From assembly GCF_013359865.1 (NCBI RefSeq), contig NZ_JABMCE010000084.1, forward strand, positions 62,001 through 126,000: a DNA stretch of 64,000 bases. The letters run 5' to 3'. A program made the position numbers and the translations under genes. This document shows, one piece after another, positions 1-8,287 of this stretch (the stretch's first letter is position 1; each line of letters begins with the position of its first letter). The notes below the pieces were generated by a model. The model was not told the origin of the DNA. It did not search any database and saw only the letters and a list, made by a program, of their open reading frames with translations. This DNA comes from Curtobacterium pusillum (lineage in GTDB: Bacteria > Actinomycetota > Actinomycetes > Actinomycetales > Microbacteriaceae).

Positions 1-915
1 TTGATGGCTACCATCGATGCGGTCGATACTGGGTGGGTGGAGACCCGCTTGCTCGAACAGTTCGTGACCGTCGCAGCCGAGGGCAGCGTCACCCGGGCGG
101 CTGAGCGGCTCTGGGCCGCACAATCGACCGTGTCCGCCGGCATCGCCTCGCTCGAGCGCAGCCTCGGCGTCCGGCTGTTCGACCGCACCGGGCGGCACCT
201 CGTCCTCACCACCGCCGGTGAGGACCTGCTCCCCCACGCCCGCGGCGTGCTGGAGTCCCTCGACCGGATGCGCGACCTCGCGACCGTCGAGGACGCCGAC
301 CTCCGCGGCCGGGTCCGACTCGGGATCTTCACGAGTATGGACATCGTCGACCTCACCGGAGTTCTGCGGCGGTTCCGGCAGCGGCACCCGCTCGTCGCCG
401 TCGAACTCATGACGTCGCCGTCCGGGACGACCGGTCTCGTGCAGGACCTGGTCGCGGGGCGACTCGACATCGCGTACACCGGGCTGCCCGCGGTCCCCGC
501 CGGCGTCGTGGTGGAACCGCTCCGGGAGATGCCGTTCCGGGTCTTCACCGCCGCCGACCACCGCTTCGCGGGCCGACGGTCGGTCTCACTCGCCGAGCTC
601 GCCGACGAGCCGTTCATCGACACCGCACACGGGTTCGGGAACCGGATCATCCTCGACACCGCGCTCGAACGGCTCGGCATCCGTCGGCGCATCGTCGCGG
701 AGATGAACGACATGCCCGCGGTGATCCGGTTCGCGTCCGCCGGCCTCGGTGTCGGGGTCGTGCCCGACTCCGGGGTGCGGCACGACGGCGCGGTGCTCGA
801 ACTCGAGGACGAGGTCGAGCCCCTCCGGATCGGGCTCGCGACGAGGACGAGTCCGGAGCCGAACCGCGCGGTGCGGACGCTGGCCCGCGACATCGTCGCG
901 GCCCGCGTGAGCTGA
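1..915 (+). CDS. LysR-family transcriptional regulator
   Basis: A DNA-binding regulator of LysR type. The N-terminal winged helix-turn-helix spans roughly residues 17-76, with the family pattern FVTVAAEGSVTRAAERL followed by QSTVSAGIASLE and LFDR. The remainder is a periplasmic-binding-like effector domain (LVAGRLDIAYTG, AGLGVGVVP). At 292-304 residues it has normal family length. The true start is uncertain: TTG at 1, ATG at 4 and GTG at 37 are in frame, and GTG 37 gives the most typical N-terminus. LysR targets are usually divergent neighbours, which would lie left of the window, so the regulon cannot be read here. The gene ends at a palindromic terminator shared with the convergent gene. 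Confidence 0.88.
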   Translation: MMATIDAVDTGWVETRLLEQFVTVAAEGSVTRAAERLWAAQSTVSAGIASLERSLGVRLFDRTGRHLVLTTAGEDLLPHARGVLESLDRMRDLATVEDADLRGRVRLGIFTSMDIVDLTGVLRRFRQRHPLVAVELMTSPSGTTGLVQDLVAGRLDIAYTGLPAVPAGVVVEPLREMPFRVFTAADHRFAGRRSVSLAELADEPFIDTAHGFGNRIILDTALERLGIRRRIVAEMNDMPAVIRFASAGLGVGVVPDSGVRHDGAVLELEDEVEPLRIGLATRTSPEPNRAVRTLARDIVAARVS

Positions 916-929
916 GGGCCCCCCACGGA

Positions 930-965
930 CTGGAGGCGCTGGTCGTCGCCGCCACGCGCCTCCAG
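930..965. terminator. Convergent hairpin, GGAGGCGC family
   Basis: CTGGAGGCGC (930-939) pairs perfectly with GCGCCTCCAG (956-965) across a 16-base loop. It sits between the stop of the LysR gene (915) and the stop of the convergent gene (970), so it probably ends transcription from both sides. It is one copy of a palindromic family found throughout this window. No T-tract follows, as is common for actinobacterial terminators. Confidence 0.65.
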
Positions 966-969
966 GCCG

Positions 970-1752
970 TCAGTCCCCCCAGATCTCCCCGACGATCGCA
1001 CCCAGCAGGTTGTCGGTCGGGAAGTTGGCCTGGTCGATCTCGACCCAGGTGTCGCCGCGGACGTACAGCGTCCGCGCCCAGTCCGGGGAGTCCGGCGCGA
1101 CCCTCCTGGTCTGACGACAGAGCCTGATGCCGTCGGCATCGGTGCAGGTGGGCGACCATCCCTCGTAGGAGGTGCGCTGGAGCTCGTCGAGCTGTGACGG
1201 CGTCCCGTGTCCAGCCGTGACCGCGAGGCTGCGGGCAGCCTCAGGGTCCTCCCACATGCAGTACAGGTCGGTCGCGGGCAAGTTCGGTTCCTGGTCCGTC
1301 GGCAACGGCGGCGGTGTGGCATCCGCCGGCAGCCCCTCCTCGACCGGCAGCACGCGTTGAAGCGGCGCATCCCCGAAGAGCCGGTCGTAGTCCGAGGCGG
1401 GGACCAGCGCGCGGCAGTCCTTCGGGATCGCCGACACCATGTCCTTCGGCGTCGTTCGGGGCGTCGGTGTCGGGGTCGCGGTGATCGGCGCGGACGTCGG
1501 GGTCGTCGCGGAGGGCGCCGGCTCGGGCTGCTGGGTCCGGGTCGGTGCGGCCACCGGCTCGTCGTGCTGCGAGAGCGACAGGGCCACGGCGCCCGTCGCG
1601 GTGCCGATGGCCAGCAGTCCGACGACCCCGATCGCGATGCCGGGTCGGAACCGGCGCCGCTTCGGACGCGGGGTGGCGCGCTCGAGGACGTTCTGCTTCA
1701 TCGAGACGAGCAGGCGCTGCAGGTCGTCTCCCTCGGGAGGCTCAGTGTTCAT
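970..1752 (-). CDS. Single-pass membrane protein cotranscribed with an ECF sigma factor
   Basis: 260 residues: a short basic cytoplasmic N-terminus ending in PKRRRFRPG, one transmembrane helix at about 38-60 (IAIGVVGLLAIGTATGAVAL), a Pro/Thr-rich linker to about residue 100, then an extracytoplasmic domain with four cysteines (in DCRALV, YCMWED, TCTDADGIRLC). Its start lies inside the sigma factor gene (11-base overlap), so the two are translationally coupled. That position is usual for an anti-sigma factor. However, the N-terminus is only about 35 residues and lacks the HxxxCxxC zinc motif, so a sensor or accessory role is as likely. The extracellular domain matches nothing I recognise. Confidence 0.8.
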   Translation of the reverse strand: MNTEPPEGDDLQRLLVSMKQNVLERATPRPKRRRFRPGIAIGVVGLLAIGTATGAVALSLSQHDEPVAAPTRTQQPEPAPSATTPTSAPITATPTPTPRTTPKDMVSAIPKDCRALVPASDYDRLFGDAPLQRVLPVEEGLPADATPPPLPTDQEPNLPATDLYCMWEDPEAARSLAVTAGHGTPSQLDELQRTSYEGWSPTCTDADGIRLCRQTRRVAPDSPDWARTLYVRGDTWVEIDQANFPTDNLLGAIVGEIWGD

Positions 1753-2287
1753 CGTGCATCACCACCTTCTTCAGTCGGCGTCGGCTGCGGGAGACCCGCT
1801 GGGTGACCGCACCCACGCTGAGTCCGAGCATCTCGGCGGCCTCGGAGTAGGAGTGCCCGTCGAGCAGGCACAGCTCGCAGATGCGGCGGTCGGTCTCGGG
1901 GAGCGCGGCGATCTCGTCGCGGACCCAGCGGAGGCGTTCACGGGCTTCGGCGTGGTCCTCCGGCGCGGCGAGCTGCTCGGGGAGTTCGTCGGCGCGGCGC
2001 CGAGCCTGCTTGCGGCCCGTGTTGAACGCGTGGTTGCGGCACACGACGAGCAGCCACGGGAGCATCGTGTCCGCCGGCAGCTCGAGGGTCGCCGCGCGCT
2101 GCCAGAGGGTGAGGAACGAGTCCTGCACGATCTCCTCGACGTCCTGCCGGTCGTCGGCGAGGGCCCACGCGTACCGGGTGAGGGTGGCGGCGTAGCGGTC
2201 GAACGCACGGGCCAGCGCGGTCTTGTCGCCATGGGCCATCGACCGGACGATCGCCTCGTCCGTTTCGGTGCCGGTCGTCACGTCCAC
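1742..2287 (-). CDS. ECF-type RNA polymerase sigma factor
   Basis: 181 residues with both ECF sigma regions. Region 2 covers about residues 22-90 (DRYAATLTRYAWALADD, then DVEEIVQDSFLTLW, the -10 recognition helix). Region 4 covers about 118-175 (LPETDRRICELCLLDGHSYSEAAEMLG, helix-turn-helix continuing with GAVTQRVSRSRRRLKK). The GTG start at 2287 is chosen because AGGAGG lies six bases upstream; a nearby ATG is out of frame. It redirects RNA polymerase to a small stress regulon, and the overlapping membrane protein downstream is the obvious candidate partner. No C-terminal extension is present. Confidence 0.92.
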   Translation of the reverse strand: MDVTTGTETDEAIVRSMAHGDKTALARAFDRYAATLTRYAWALADDRQDVEEIVQDSFLTLWQRAATLELPADTMLPWLLVVCRNHAFNTGRKQARRRADELPEQLAAPEDHAEARERLRWVRDEIAALPETDRRICELCLLDGHSYSEAAEMLGLSVGAVTQRVSRSRRRLKKVVMHDEH

Positions 2288-2384
2288 ATGCCACCTCCTT
2301 CACTCCAGAGGTGTCGGACGGACACGCGATCCTGACAGGACCGTGGCGAAAACGTGACTCCGGGCGTGTCGGAGCCGGCCGGAC

Positions 2385-3881
2385 CTAGCCGTCGAGCAGG
2401 TGCGCGATCCCGGCGACCGACCGCTTCGCCGCGGCCGAGGTCGACACGAAGCCGACGACGAGGATCCCCGCTCCGATGCCGACCACGATCCACCACATCG
2501 CGTGTGTGGCGACAGCGAACCCAGCGCCGACGCTCGCCACCGCACTCGCCCCCGTGACCGTACCGGCGAGTGCGACCCCGAGGGAGACCCCGGTCTGCCG
2601 GCTCGTGGACGCGACGGCCGCGGCCGACCCGGACTGCGCGCGCGGCATGCCCGACACGGCGGTGTTCGTGATCGGGGCGTTCACCATGCCGAACCCGAAG
2701 CCGAACAGCACGAAGGCGACGACGAGCACCCACATCGGGGTGTGCGCGTCGATCGTGGTGAGGATCGCCCCGGCACCGCCGACGCCGATCCCCGCGAGGA
2801 CGAGCGGGACCCGTGAGCCGACCGACCCGACGAGCCGACCGGACACCGGGGACAGCACCATCGTCGCGACCGCAGCGGGCAGCGTCCACAGACCGGCCTC
2901 GAACGGGGACATGCCCCGGACCTCCTGCAGGTACAGCGCGTTGAGGAAGAGGAACGCCCCGTTGGCGCCGAACGCCGCGATCGCGGTGACGACGGCGGAC
3001 GAGAAGGGGATGCTCCGGAAGAAGCGGACGTCGACGAGCGGCTCCCGACGGCGGCGCTCCACGGCGACGAGCACCGCGAGGGACGCCGCCGCGAGGACGA
3101 ACAGGCCGAGGGCGGCCGGCGACGTCCAGCCGAGCCGCGGGCCCTCGATCAGCCCGCCGACCAGGGTCGCGAGCAGGACGATGACGAGCACCTGGCCGAG
3201 GGGGTCGAGCCGCCGCGGCTTCGGCGACTTCGACTCGGGGACGAACAGGAACGTGAGGACGATCGCCGCGACGCCGATCGGGACGTTGATCCAGAAGATC
3301 GCCCGCCAGCCGATCGTGTCCGTGAGCGCCCCGCCGACGAGCGGCCCGAGCCCCATCGACACCCCGACGACCGCACCCCAGATGCCGACCGCACGGGCGC
3401 GTTCCCTCGCATCGTCGAACGTGGCGGTGATGATCGACATCGCCACGGGGTTCATCATCGATCCCCCGACGGCCTGGACCATCCGGAACACCACGAGCCA
3501 GCCGACACCGGGCGCCAGCGAGCACAGCAGCGAGCCGACCGTGAACAGCGCGAGACCGATCTGGAAGGTCGTCCGGCGACCGATGCGGTCCGCGGTGGAC
3601 CCGGAGAGCATGAGCAGGCTCGCGAGGACGAGCGTGTACGCGTCGATCGTCCACTGCAGCCCGGAGATGGTGCTGTCGAGCTCACGCCCGATCGAGGGCA
3701 GCGCGACGTTCACCACGGTGGCGTCCATCGAGACGATGAACAGGCTCATGCAGCAGACCGCGAGGATGAGGTACCGGTGCCGGTACCGTCGCGGCAGGTC
3801 CGGATCGCCCTGGAAGGGGCGGCGTGACGGCAGCGCTCGCGCGGCGCGTGACTCAGTGGAAGTCGTTGCCGTCTCCTTCAC
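2385..3881 (-). CDS. DHA2-family MFS drug exporter (14 helices)
   Basis: 498 residues. Major facilitator superfamily antiporter of the EmrB/QacA type, expected to expel toxic compounds using the proton gradient. Motif A appears as GSTADRIGRRTTF after helix 2, motif B near FRMVQAVGGSMM and motif C as GAVVGVSMGLGPLVGG; VNVALPSIGREL in helix 1 is typical of DHA2. The GTG start at 3881 lies inside the preceding small membrane gene (29-base overlap), so the gene is the last of a three-gene operon beginning at 4772. The substrate cannot be inferred. No terminator is evident between its stop and the sigma factor's leader (2288-2384). Confidence 0.93.
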   Translation of the reverse strand: MKETATTSTESRAARALPSRRPFQGDPDLPRRYRHRYLILAVCCMSLFIVSMDATVVNVALPSIGRELDSTISGLQWTIDAYTLVLASLLMLSGSTADRIGRRTTFQIGLALFTVGSLLCSLAPGVGWLVVFRMVQAVGGSMMNPVAMSIITATFDDARERARAVGIWGAVVGVSMGLGPLVGGALTDTIGWRAIFWINVPIGVAAIVLTFLFVPESKSPKPRRLDPLGQVLVIVLLATLVGGLIEGPRLGWTSPAALGLFVLAAASLAVLVAVERRRREPLVDVRFFRSIPFSSAVVTAIAAFGANGAFLFLNALYLQEVRGMSPFEAGLWTLPAAVATMVLSPVSGRLVGSVGSRVPLVLAGIGVGGAGAILTTIDAHTPMWVLVVAFVLFGFGFGMVNAPITNTAVSGMPRAQSGSAAAVASTSRQTGVSLGVALAGTVTGASAVASVGAGFAVATHAMWWIVVGIGAGILVVGFVSTSAAAKRSVAGIAHLLDG

Positions 3882-4116
3882 CCGGGGTCTTGTGACCGCC
3901 GAGCATGTCGTTGTCGTCCTGGTCGCTCGACGAGGCGAGCTGGAGCATCGCGAGGACGACCACGACGACGATGAACGCGATGCCGAGGAAGATCACGGCG
4001 AGCTGGAGCTCACGCGTCGAGAACAGTACGACGAGTCCGGTGAAGACCGCGATGATCGCGGAGATCCCGAGGAGCTCGACCGGGCGCAGGCGGTCGCGAC
4101 GGCTGGGGGTGGTCAT
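3853..4116 (-). CDS. Small two-helix membrane protein
   Basis: 87 residues: two hydrophobic segments (about 13-32 and 38-60) and an acidic, Gly-rich tail (SSSDQDDNDMLGG). The start ATG at 4116 overlaps the stop of the DUF308-like gene by four bases (ATGA), and its end overlaps the MFS gene start, so it is coupled on both sides. The longer open frame running back to 4479 is rejected because it would cover the neighbouring gene. No family is recognised; a small accessory subunit of the membrane cluster is a guess. Confidence 0.78.
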   Translation of the reverse strand: MTTPSRRDRLRPVELLGISAIIAVFTGLVVLFSTRELQLAVIFLGIAFIVVVVVLAMLQLASSSDQDDNDMLGGHKTPGEGDGNDFH

Positions 4117-4772
4117 GCGTGTGGTGCTCCGTCCGGGGCTGCGGCCGGTGCGACCGTTCCCCACTTGTGCGAGAGGCCGGCGATCGCGTGGAAGACCGCC
4201 GTGATGGCGAGGTATGCGCCGAGCAGGCCGACGAGGACGATCGAGGCGTCCAGTATCCCGGTGACCTGCTCGACACCACCGAGCTGCTCGGAGTAGTCCG
4301 GGGGCGTCAGGAGGAAGGCGACCGCGAGCAGCAGCGTCAGACCGCCGATGGTCATCCAGTCGCGTGCGAACGGCGACCGACGGCGGGCGCGCAGGCCCTG
4401 CGTCAGTTCGAGCGCGCCGGTCAGCACAGCGAAGACGACGATCACCGCGATGAACGCCGGGAGTCCGAACCCGTTGCACGCGAAGGCAGCGACCGCGGCG
4501 GCCAGGGTGACCACGGCCTGGACCTGCGTGGTCCGCCGCGAACGACCGTCGGCCGGGAGCCGGGTGGCGCCCGCCAAGAGGAGCACGAGCCCGTCGACCA
4601 CCGCGAAGCCGCCGAACAGCAGCAGGCCGTAGCCCGCGGCGTGGTTGGACGAGAAGGTGATGACGAGGGCCACGATCGCGGCTGGGACGGCCCGGAGGAC
4701 GGGGACAGGCCAGTACCGCGCGCGCTGGCCGGAGTCGTCCACGGAGTCGGACACGAGACCTCTTTCGGGCAT
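4113..4772 (-). CDS. HdeD/DUF308-like multi-helix membrane protein
   Basis: 219 residues with about six transmembrane helices arranged as pairs, separated by basic loops such as LRARRRSPFARDW. The pattern of a GGFAVVDGLVLLLAG helix followed by further helix pairs resembles the DUF308/HdeD acid-resistance membrane family, but the match is by overall look, not by diagnostic residues. It is the first gene of an overlapping three-gene operon with the 87-residue protein and the DHA2 exporter. A GTG at VSDSVDD, seven codons in, is an alternative start. Confidence 0.75.
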   Translation of the reverse strand: MPERGLVSDSVDDSGQRARYWPVPVLRAVPAAIVALVITFSSNHAAGYGLLLFGGFAVVDGLVLLLAGATRLPADGRSRRTTQVQAVVTLAAAVAAFACNGFGLPAFIAVIVVFAVLTGALELTQGLRARRRSPFARDWMTIGGLTLLLAVAFLLTPPDYSEQLGGVEQVTGILDASIVLVGLLGAYLAITAVFHAIAGLSHKWGTVAPAAAPDGAPHA

Positions 4773-4852
4773 GCGGATCGTGGTTCGATCCTACCGCCGG
4801 ACCGTGGCGCGGCCGACCGCGGGCGGTGCCCCGCCGCTGAGGATGCTCGAAC

Positions 4853-4882
4853 CCCGCACCCGCACCCGCACCCGCACCCGCA
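4853..4882. repeat. Hexanucleotide tandem repeat (CCCGCA)5
   Basis: Five exact copies of CCCGCA lie between the end of the LAXTG protein gene and the start of the DUF308-like operon, about 80 bases upstream of that operon's start codon. Such short repeats can change copy number by slippage and alter promoter spacing. Whether this one does cannot be told from one sequence. Confidence 0.9.
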
Positions 4883-4893
4883 CGACGGAACGA

Positions 4894-4926
4894 CGGCGGA
4901 GCGGCGTCGAACGCGCCGCTCCGCCG
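4894..4926 (-). terminator. Terminator hairpin of the LAXTG protein gene
   Basis: A perfect 13-bp stem (CGGCGGAGCGGCG, 4894-4906, with its complement 4914-4926) and a 7-base loop, starting 13 bases downstream of the stop codon of the minus-strand surface protein gene. No T-tract. Confidence 0.7.
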
Positions 4927-4938
4927 GGTCCGTCGGCG

Positions 4939-6891
4939 TCAGGCGCTCGACACGTCGTCCGCGTCGACGCTGCCCCGACGGCGTCGACGTGCGAGCCACC
5001 AGCAGGCCGCACCGGCGGCGACGGCCACGCCCCCGATCACCGCCAGGAGCCCGAGCTCCTCGGCGCCGGTGTAGGCGAGTGAGCCGCCGGGTGCCGTGTC
5101 CCGCCCGCTCGGGAGCTGCGGGCTGGCGTCACCCCGCCCGAGTCCGTCCCCGTCGCGGTCGCCCTGGCCGGCGTCCCCCGGGCCGCCGTCACCCGGGCCG
5201 GGGTCTCCCGGGCCGCCGTCACCGGGGTCGACGACCCCGATCCCGACCTCGGGCGAGGGGCGGCCGCCGTCCGGGTCCGTGGGCGAGGTCGCCGTCGCGA
5301 CGTTCACCACGTCCGACCCGTCCCCGCGGTACGCCGGGTCGAGCACCGCCCGGATCCGGAACGCCGTGGACTCCCCCACGGCGAGCGCGCTCCCCGAGGA
5401 GCACGTCACCACTCGCCCGGCGGCGGTGCACCCGTCGTCCGAGCCGACGAACCGCATCGCTTCCGGCAGCTCGTCCACGGCGCCGACGTCCTGGGCGACG
5501 TCCGGCCCGACGTTCCGCGCGGTGACGGTGTACTCGACCTCGTCACCCGGTTCCACTCCGGTCGACGGCGTGACGGACTTGTCGGTCTCGACGTGCGCCT
5601 CGGGACCGTCACCCGGCTCGACCGCCGCGCTCGCAGTGGAGACGTTGTCCGCTTCGTTCGTGTCCGCCAGGGGAGGAGCCGGGGCGACCGCCGCCACACT
5701 GTCGAGACTCCCGGTCACTCCGGACGGGAGCTGCCCGGTGATCGTCACGGTGGCCGAACCCTCGCGTGGCAGGTCGACCTCGGCCGAGACGTCGCCCGTT
5801 CCCGACTGCGAGCCGCACGCGGAGCCGCTCACCGCGGTGCAGCTCCACGTCACGTCCCGCAGCGCCTCGGGCACGTCGACGTCGAGGGTGCTCGGCTCGG
5901 ACGCGTTGGCGCCGACGTTCCGTGCGGTCACGGCGTACTCGACCGCGCCCCCGGCGGTGACGGTCGGCGCGAGGTCGTGCTCCACGGCGAGGTCGGCGGG
6001 CTGCCACACGCGGAGGGCGTCGATCTCGTGCGTGTTCACGTGGACCCCGGTGGCCCCGGCGAACCCGAGCCGGAGCGTGCTCGGGAGCGGGGCCTGCCCG
6101 TCGCCGTGCAGGGGCACCCGGTCGAGCACGGTCCGCATCGCACCGCCGGCCTCGAGCCGCACGGTGACGGAGAGCTCGCCGGCCCCGCCAGGCAGGAGCG
6201 TGACGCGGACCTTCCGGGGCGTGGCCCCCTCGGTCCCGACGCCGCCCGGCGCCGTGACCCCGTCGACGTAGCGGTAACCGACGAGGCCGTCTCCGGATCC
6301 GCGGATCACGACCGACTCCGCGCGTGCGCCCGGGCCCGACAGGTTCAGCGGCGAGGAGAAGTTGCCGTACCGATCGAGCGCGATCGCGGCGAACCCGCCG
6401 GGGAGACCCGGGAGGTCGCAGGGCAGGCCGCCACCCTGACTCGCTTCGTCCCGGCAGGCGTACCCCAGGGCGGCACCGAACGCACCGACGCCCTGGGGTG
6501 CGGCACCGTCGGCGAGCGAGAGGAGCAGGCCGTCGGCGCCCGGGTCGCCCACGTCGTTGTACATCGCGTACTCGAACTCGATCTCGAGTCCGAGATCGGA
6601 CGGGAACGTGTCGTCGGTCGACCACGACCCGGCCTGTTTCCGGACGTCGTCGGTGAGTCGGAGCCGTCCGCCGCTGATCTCGGCGTCACCGCTGAGGGTG
6701 CCGCCTGCCGCGGAGTCGAACCGGTTCTCGTAGGGGAAGGCGAGCTCGCCCGCGGTGGACGCTGCCGGGCTGAGCGCCGGCGCGGCGAGGACGCCGAGCG
6801 CCGTGAGCACGCTGGCGACGGCCACGGCGCGCCGCGCTGGACGTGAGCGGGCGGCCGCACGGCCACCCGTCGGGGTGTTGGGATCTCTCAT
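4939..6891 (-). CDS. LAXTG-anchored surface protein with lectin-like and DUF11 domains
   Basis: 650 residues from the ATG at 6891. A signal peptide lies at about 19-45 (ARRAVAVASVLTALGVLAAPA). Residues about 49-297 resemble an L-type lectin fold (ADGLLLSLAD, GAALGYACRD, AIALDRYGNF). Two DUF11-type beta domains follow at about 298-424 and 432-552, each with the phrase YxVTARNVG. A Gly/Pro/Asp-rich linker then leads to LAYTG (605-609), a hydrophobic helix and RRRRR. LAXTG followed by helix and positive tail is the signal for class E sortases of high-GC actinobacteria, so the protein is probably wall-anchored and displays a carbohydrate-binding tip. A GTG at 6957 behind AGGAGG is an alternative start, but it would place 22 extra residues before the signal peptide. 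Confidence 0.88.
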   Translation of the reverse strand: MRDPNTPTGGRAAARSRPARRAVAVASVLTALGVLAAPALSPAASTAGELAFPYENRFDSAAGGTLSGDAEISGGRLRLTDDVRKQAGSWSTDDTFPSDLGLEIEFEYAMYNDVGDPGADGLLLSLADGAAPQGVGAFGAALGYACRDEASQGGGLPCDLPGLPGGFAAIALDRYGNFSSPLNLSGPGARAESVVIRGSGDGLVGYRYVDGVTAPGGVGTEGATPRKVRVTLLPGGAGELSVTVRLEAGGAMRTVLDRVPLHGDGQAPLPSTLRLGFAGATGVHVNTHEIDALRVWQPADLAVEHDLAPTVTAGGAVEYAVTARNVGANASEPSTLDVDVPEALRDVTWSCTAVSGSACGSQSGTGDVSAEVDLPREGSATVTITGQLPSGVTGSLDSVAAVAPAPPLADTNEADNVSTASAAVEPGDGPEAHVETDKSVTPSTGVEPGDEVEYTVTARNVGPDVAQDVGAVDELPEAMRFVGSDDGCTAAGRVVTCSSGSALAVGESTAFRIRAVLDPAYRGDGSDVVNVATATSPTDPDGGRPSPEVGIGVVDPGDGGPGDPGPGDGGPGDAGQGDRDGDGLGRGDASPQLPSGRDTAPGGSLAYTGAEELGLLAVIGGVAVAAGAACWWLARRRRRGSVDADDVSSA

Positions 6892-6893
6892 GC

Positions 6894-6912
6894 CCCGATC
6901 GTCGCGATCGGG
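6894..6912. promoter_or_regulatory. Inverted repeat at the start of the surface protein gene
   Basis: CCCGATCG (6894-6901) and CGATCGGG (6905-6912) form a perfect palindrome with a 3-base centre, ending two bases before the ATG at 6891 of the minus-strand gene. It could be an operator, or a hairpin covering the ribosome site if translation starts at the upstream GTG. No regulator gene is adjacent. Confidence 0.4.
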
Positions 6913-7083
6913 TGGCGACCACCGGGGCGGCGTCGGCCGATCTGTGGATCGCCACACCGCGCCTCCTGGCTGTGGAGGACAGAGCGGGAGTCATCGATGC
7001 TCTGCCGATCGGGAATAGCGGGGCGGCCGAGCGCATTGGTTGTCGCTGACACCTTTCCGTCACAGAACCAGATAGGGATCACC

Positions 7084-7644
7084 ATGACGAACGTCCTCGC
7101 CCTCGTCGGCAGCCTCCGCGCCGCATCCATCAACCGCAAGCTCGCCGAAGCGGCCGCACACCACGCCCCGGAGGGCATCGAGCTGACCACGTTCGACGGC
7201 ATCGTCGAGCTGCCGTTCTACAACGAGGACATCGACGGCGACACCCCGCCGGCCGCCGCCGTCGAGTTCCGCGCCGCGATCGACGCCGCCGACGCCCTGC
7301 TGCTCATCACGCCCGAGTACAACGGGACGATCCCGGCCGTCCTGAAGAACGCGCTCGACTGGGCATCGCGCCCCTTCGGCGCCTCGCCGCTCTCCGGCAA
7401 GCCGCTCGCCGTCATCGGCTCGGCCTTCGGCCAGTACGGCGGCGTCTGGGCGCACGACGATGCCCGCAAGGCCGCCGGCATCGCCGGCGCGAAGGTCCTC
7501 GAGGACGTCAAGGTCGCGATCCCGCAGTCGGTCGTCCGCTTCGCCGAGACCCATCCGCGCGAGGACGCCGAGGTCACGCAGCTCGTCCAGGGCGCGCTGA
7601 GCGCGCTCGCGGAGGCAGCCGACGAGGAGCCGACCGCCGCCTGA
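7084..7644 (+). CDS. NADPH-dependent FMN reductase family protein
   Basis: 186 residues with a flavodoxin-like fold. The N-terminal phosphate-binding loop reads LVGSLRAASINRKLA, and the flavin-contacting motif TPEYNGTIPAVLKNALDW is the family signature. Such enzymes reduce FMN, quinones, azo dyes or chromate with NAD(P)H in the cytoplasm. The ATG at 7084 gives the usual N-terminus; the in-frame extension to 6997 has no family resemblance. A very strong hairpin follows the stop, so it appears to be a single-gene unit upstream of the MarR gene. Confidence 0.93.
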   Translation: MTNVLALVGSLRAASINRKLAEAAAHHAPEGIELTTFDGIVELPFYNEDIDGDTPPAAAVEFRAAIDAADALLLITPEYNGTIPAVLKNALDWASRPFGASPLSGKPLAVIGSAFGQYGGVWAHDDARKAAGIAGAKVLEDVKVAIPQSVVRFAETHPREDAEVTQLVQGALSALAEAADEEPTAA

Positions 7645-7653
7645 CGGTCCGCA

Positions 7654-7713
7654 CCACACGACGGACGGGAGGCGCGGTGCGGGGTCGCACCGCGCCTCCC
7701 GTCCGTCGTGTGG
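7654..7713. terminator. 27-bp perfect hairpin, GGAGGCGC family
   Basis: The arms 7654-7680 and 7687-7713 are exactly complementary over 27 bases with a 6-base loop (GGGGTC), ten bases after the FMN reductase stop. The arm contains GACGGACGGGAGGCGCGGTGC, which recurs almost unchanged at 38046. Such a long perfect stem is more than termination needs and suggests an amplified palindromic element serving as a terminator. Confidence 0.85.
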
Positions 7714-7774
7714 AAGCGGCCGACCCGTCAGGTCCCTCGATGCTCGAGCAACGTGACGGGCTACCCTGAACGGC

Positions 7775-8287
7775 ATGTCCACGCAGGAGATCACGGAGGC
7801 GTCCGGGTACTGGTTCCCCGACGACGACGCGACCCAGCGCGGCGTCACCGTGCTGAACGCCCTGCGCAAGTACCGCACCGCGGAGACGGCCATGCGCCGC
7901 CGCACCCGTGATTCGATGGGCATGGGCGAGACCGATCTGCTCGCCGTCCGGTTCCTGCTGCAGGCCCAGCGTTCGGGTCGTGCGGTCAGCCCGAAGGACC
8001 TCGCCGCCTACCTCGGGATCTCGTCCGCGTCGACGACGATCCTCATCGACCGACTCGTGAAGTCGAACCACGTCCGCCGCGACCCGCACCCCACCGACCG
8101 CCGCGCCCTCGTCATCACGCCCACGGCCGAGACCGACGACGAGGTCCGCGCGACGCTCGGCGTGATGCACCGCCGGATGATGACGATCGCCGAGGACCTC
8201 TCCCCCGACGACGGCCGTGTCGTCACGGTGTTCCTCGAGCGGATGCGCTCCGCCGTCGACCAGGTCGACCCCGCCGTCGCGCACTGA
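7775..8287 (+). CDS. MarR-family transcriptional regulator
   Basis: 170 residues. The winged helix-turn-helix covers about residues 45-120: VRFLLQAQ, then the recognition region SPKDLAAYLGISSASTTILIDRL and the wing RRDPHPTDRRALVI with the conserved D-R pair. It carries an N-terminal extension of about 25 residues relative to minimal MarR proteins. It stands just upstream, on the same strand, of the Dps-SDR-FAD reductase genes, suggesting control of an oxidative or compound-stress response. The ligand is unknown. Confidence 0.9.
   Translation: MSTQEITEASGYWFPDDDATQRGVTVLNALRKYRTAETAMRRRTRDSMGMGETDLLAVRFLLQAQRSGRAVSPKDLAAYLGISSASTTILIDRLVKSNHVRRDPHPTDRRALVITPTAETDDEVRATLGVMHRRMMTIAEDLSPDDGRVVTVFLERMRSAVDQVDPAVAH

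Noticed and set aside
4853..4882. CRISPR-like array
   Set aside because: The units are six bases long and directly adjacent, without spacers; it is a simple tandem repeat.
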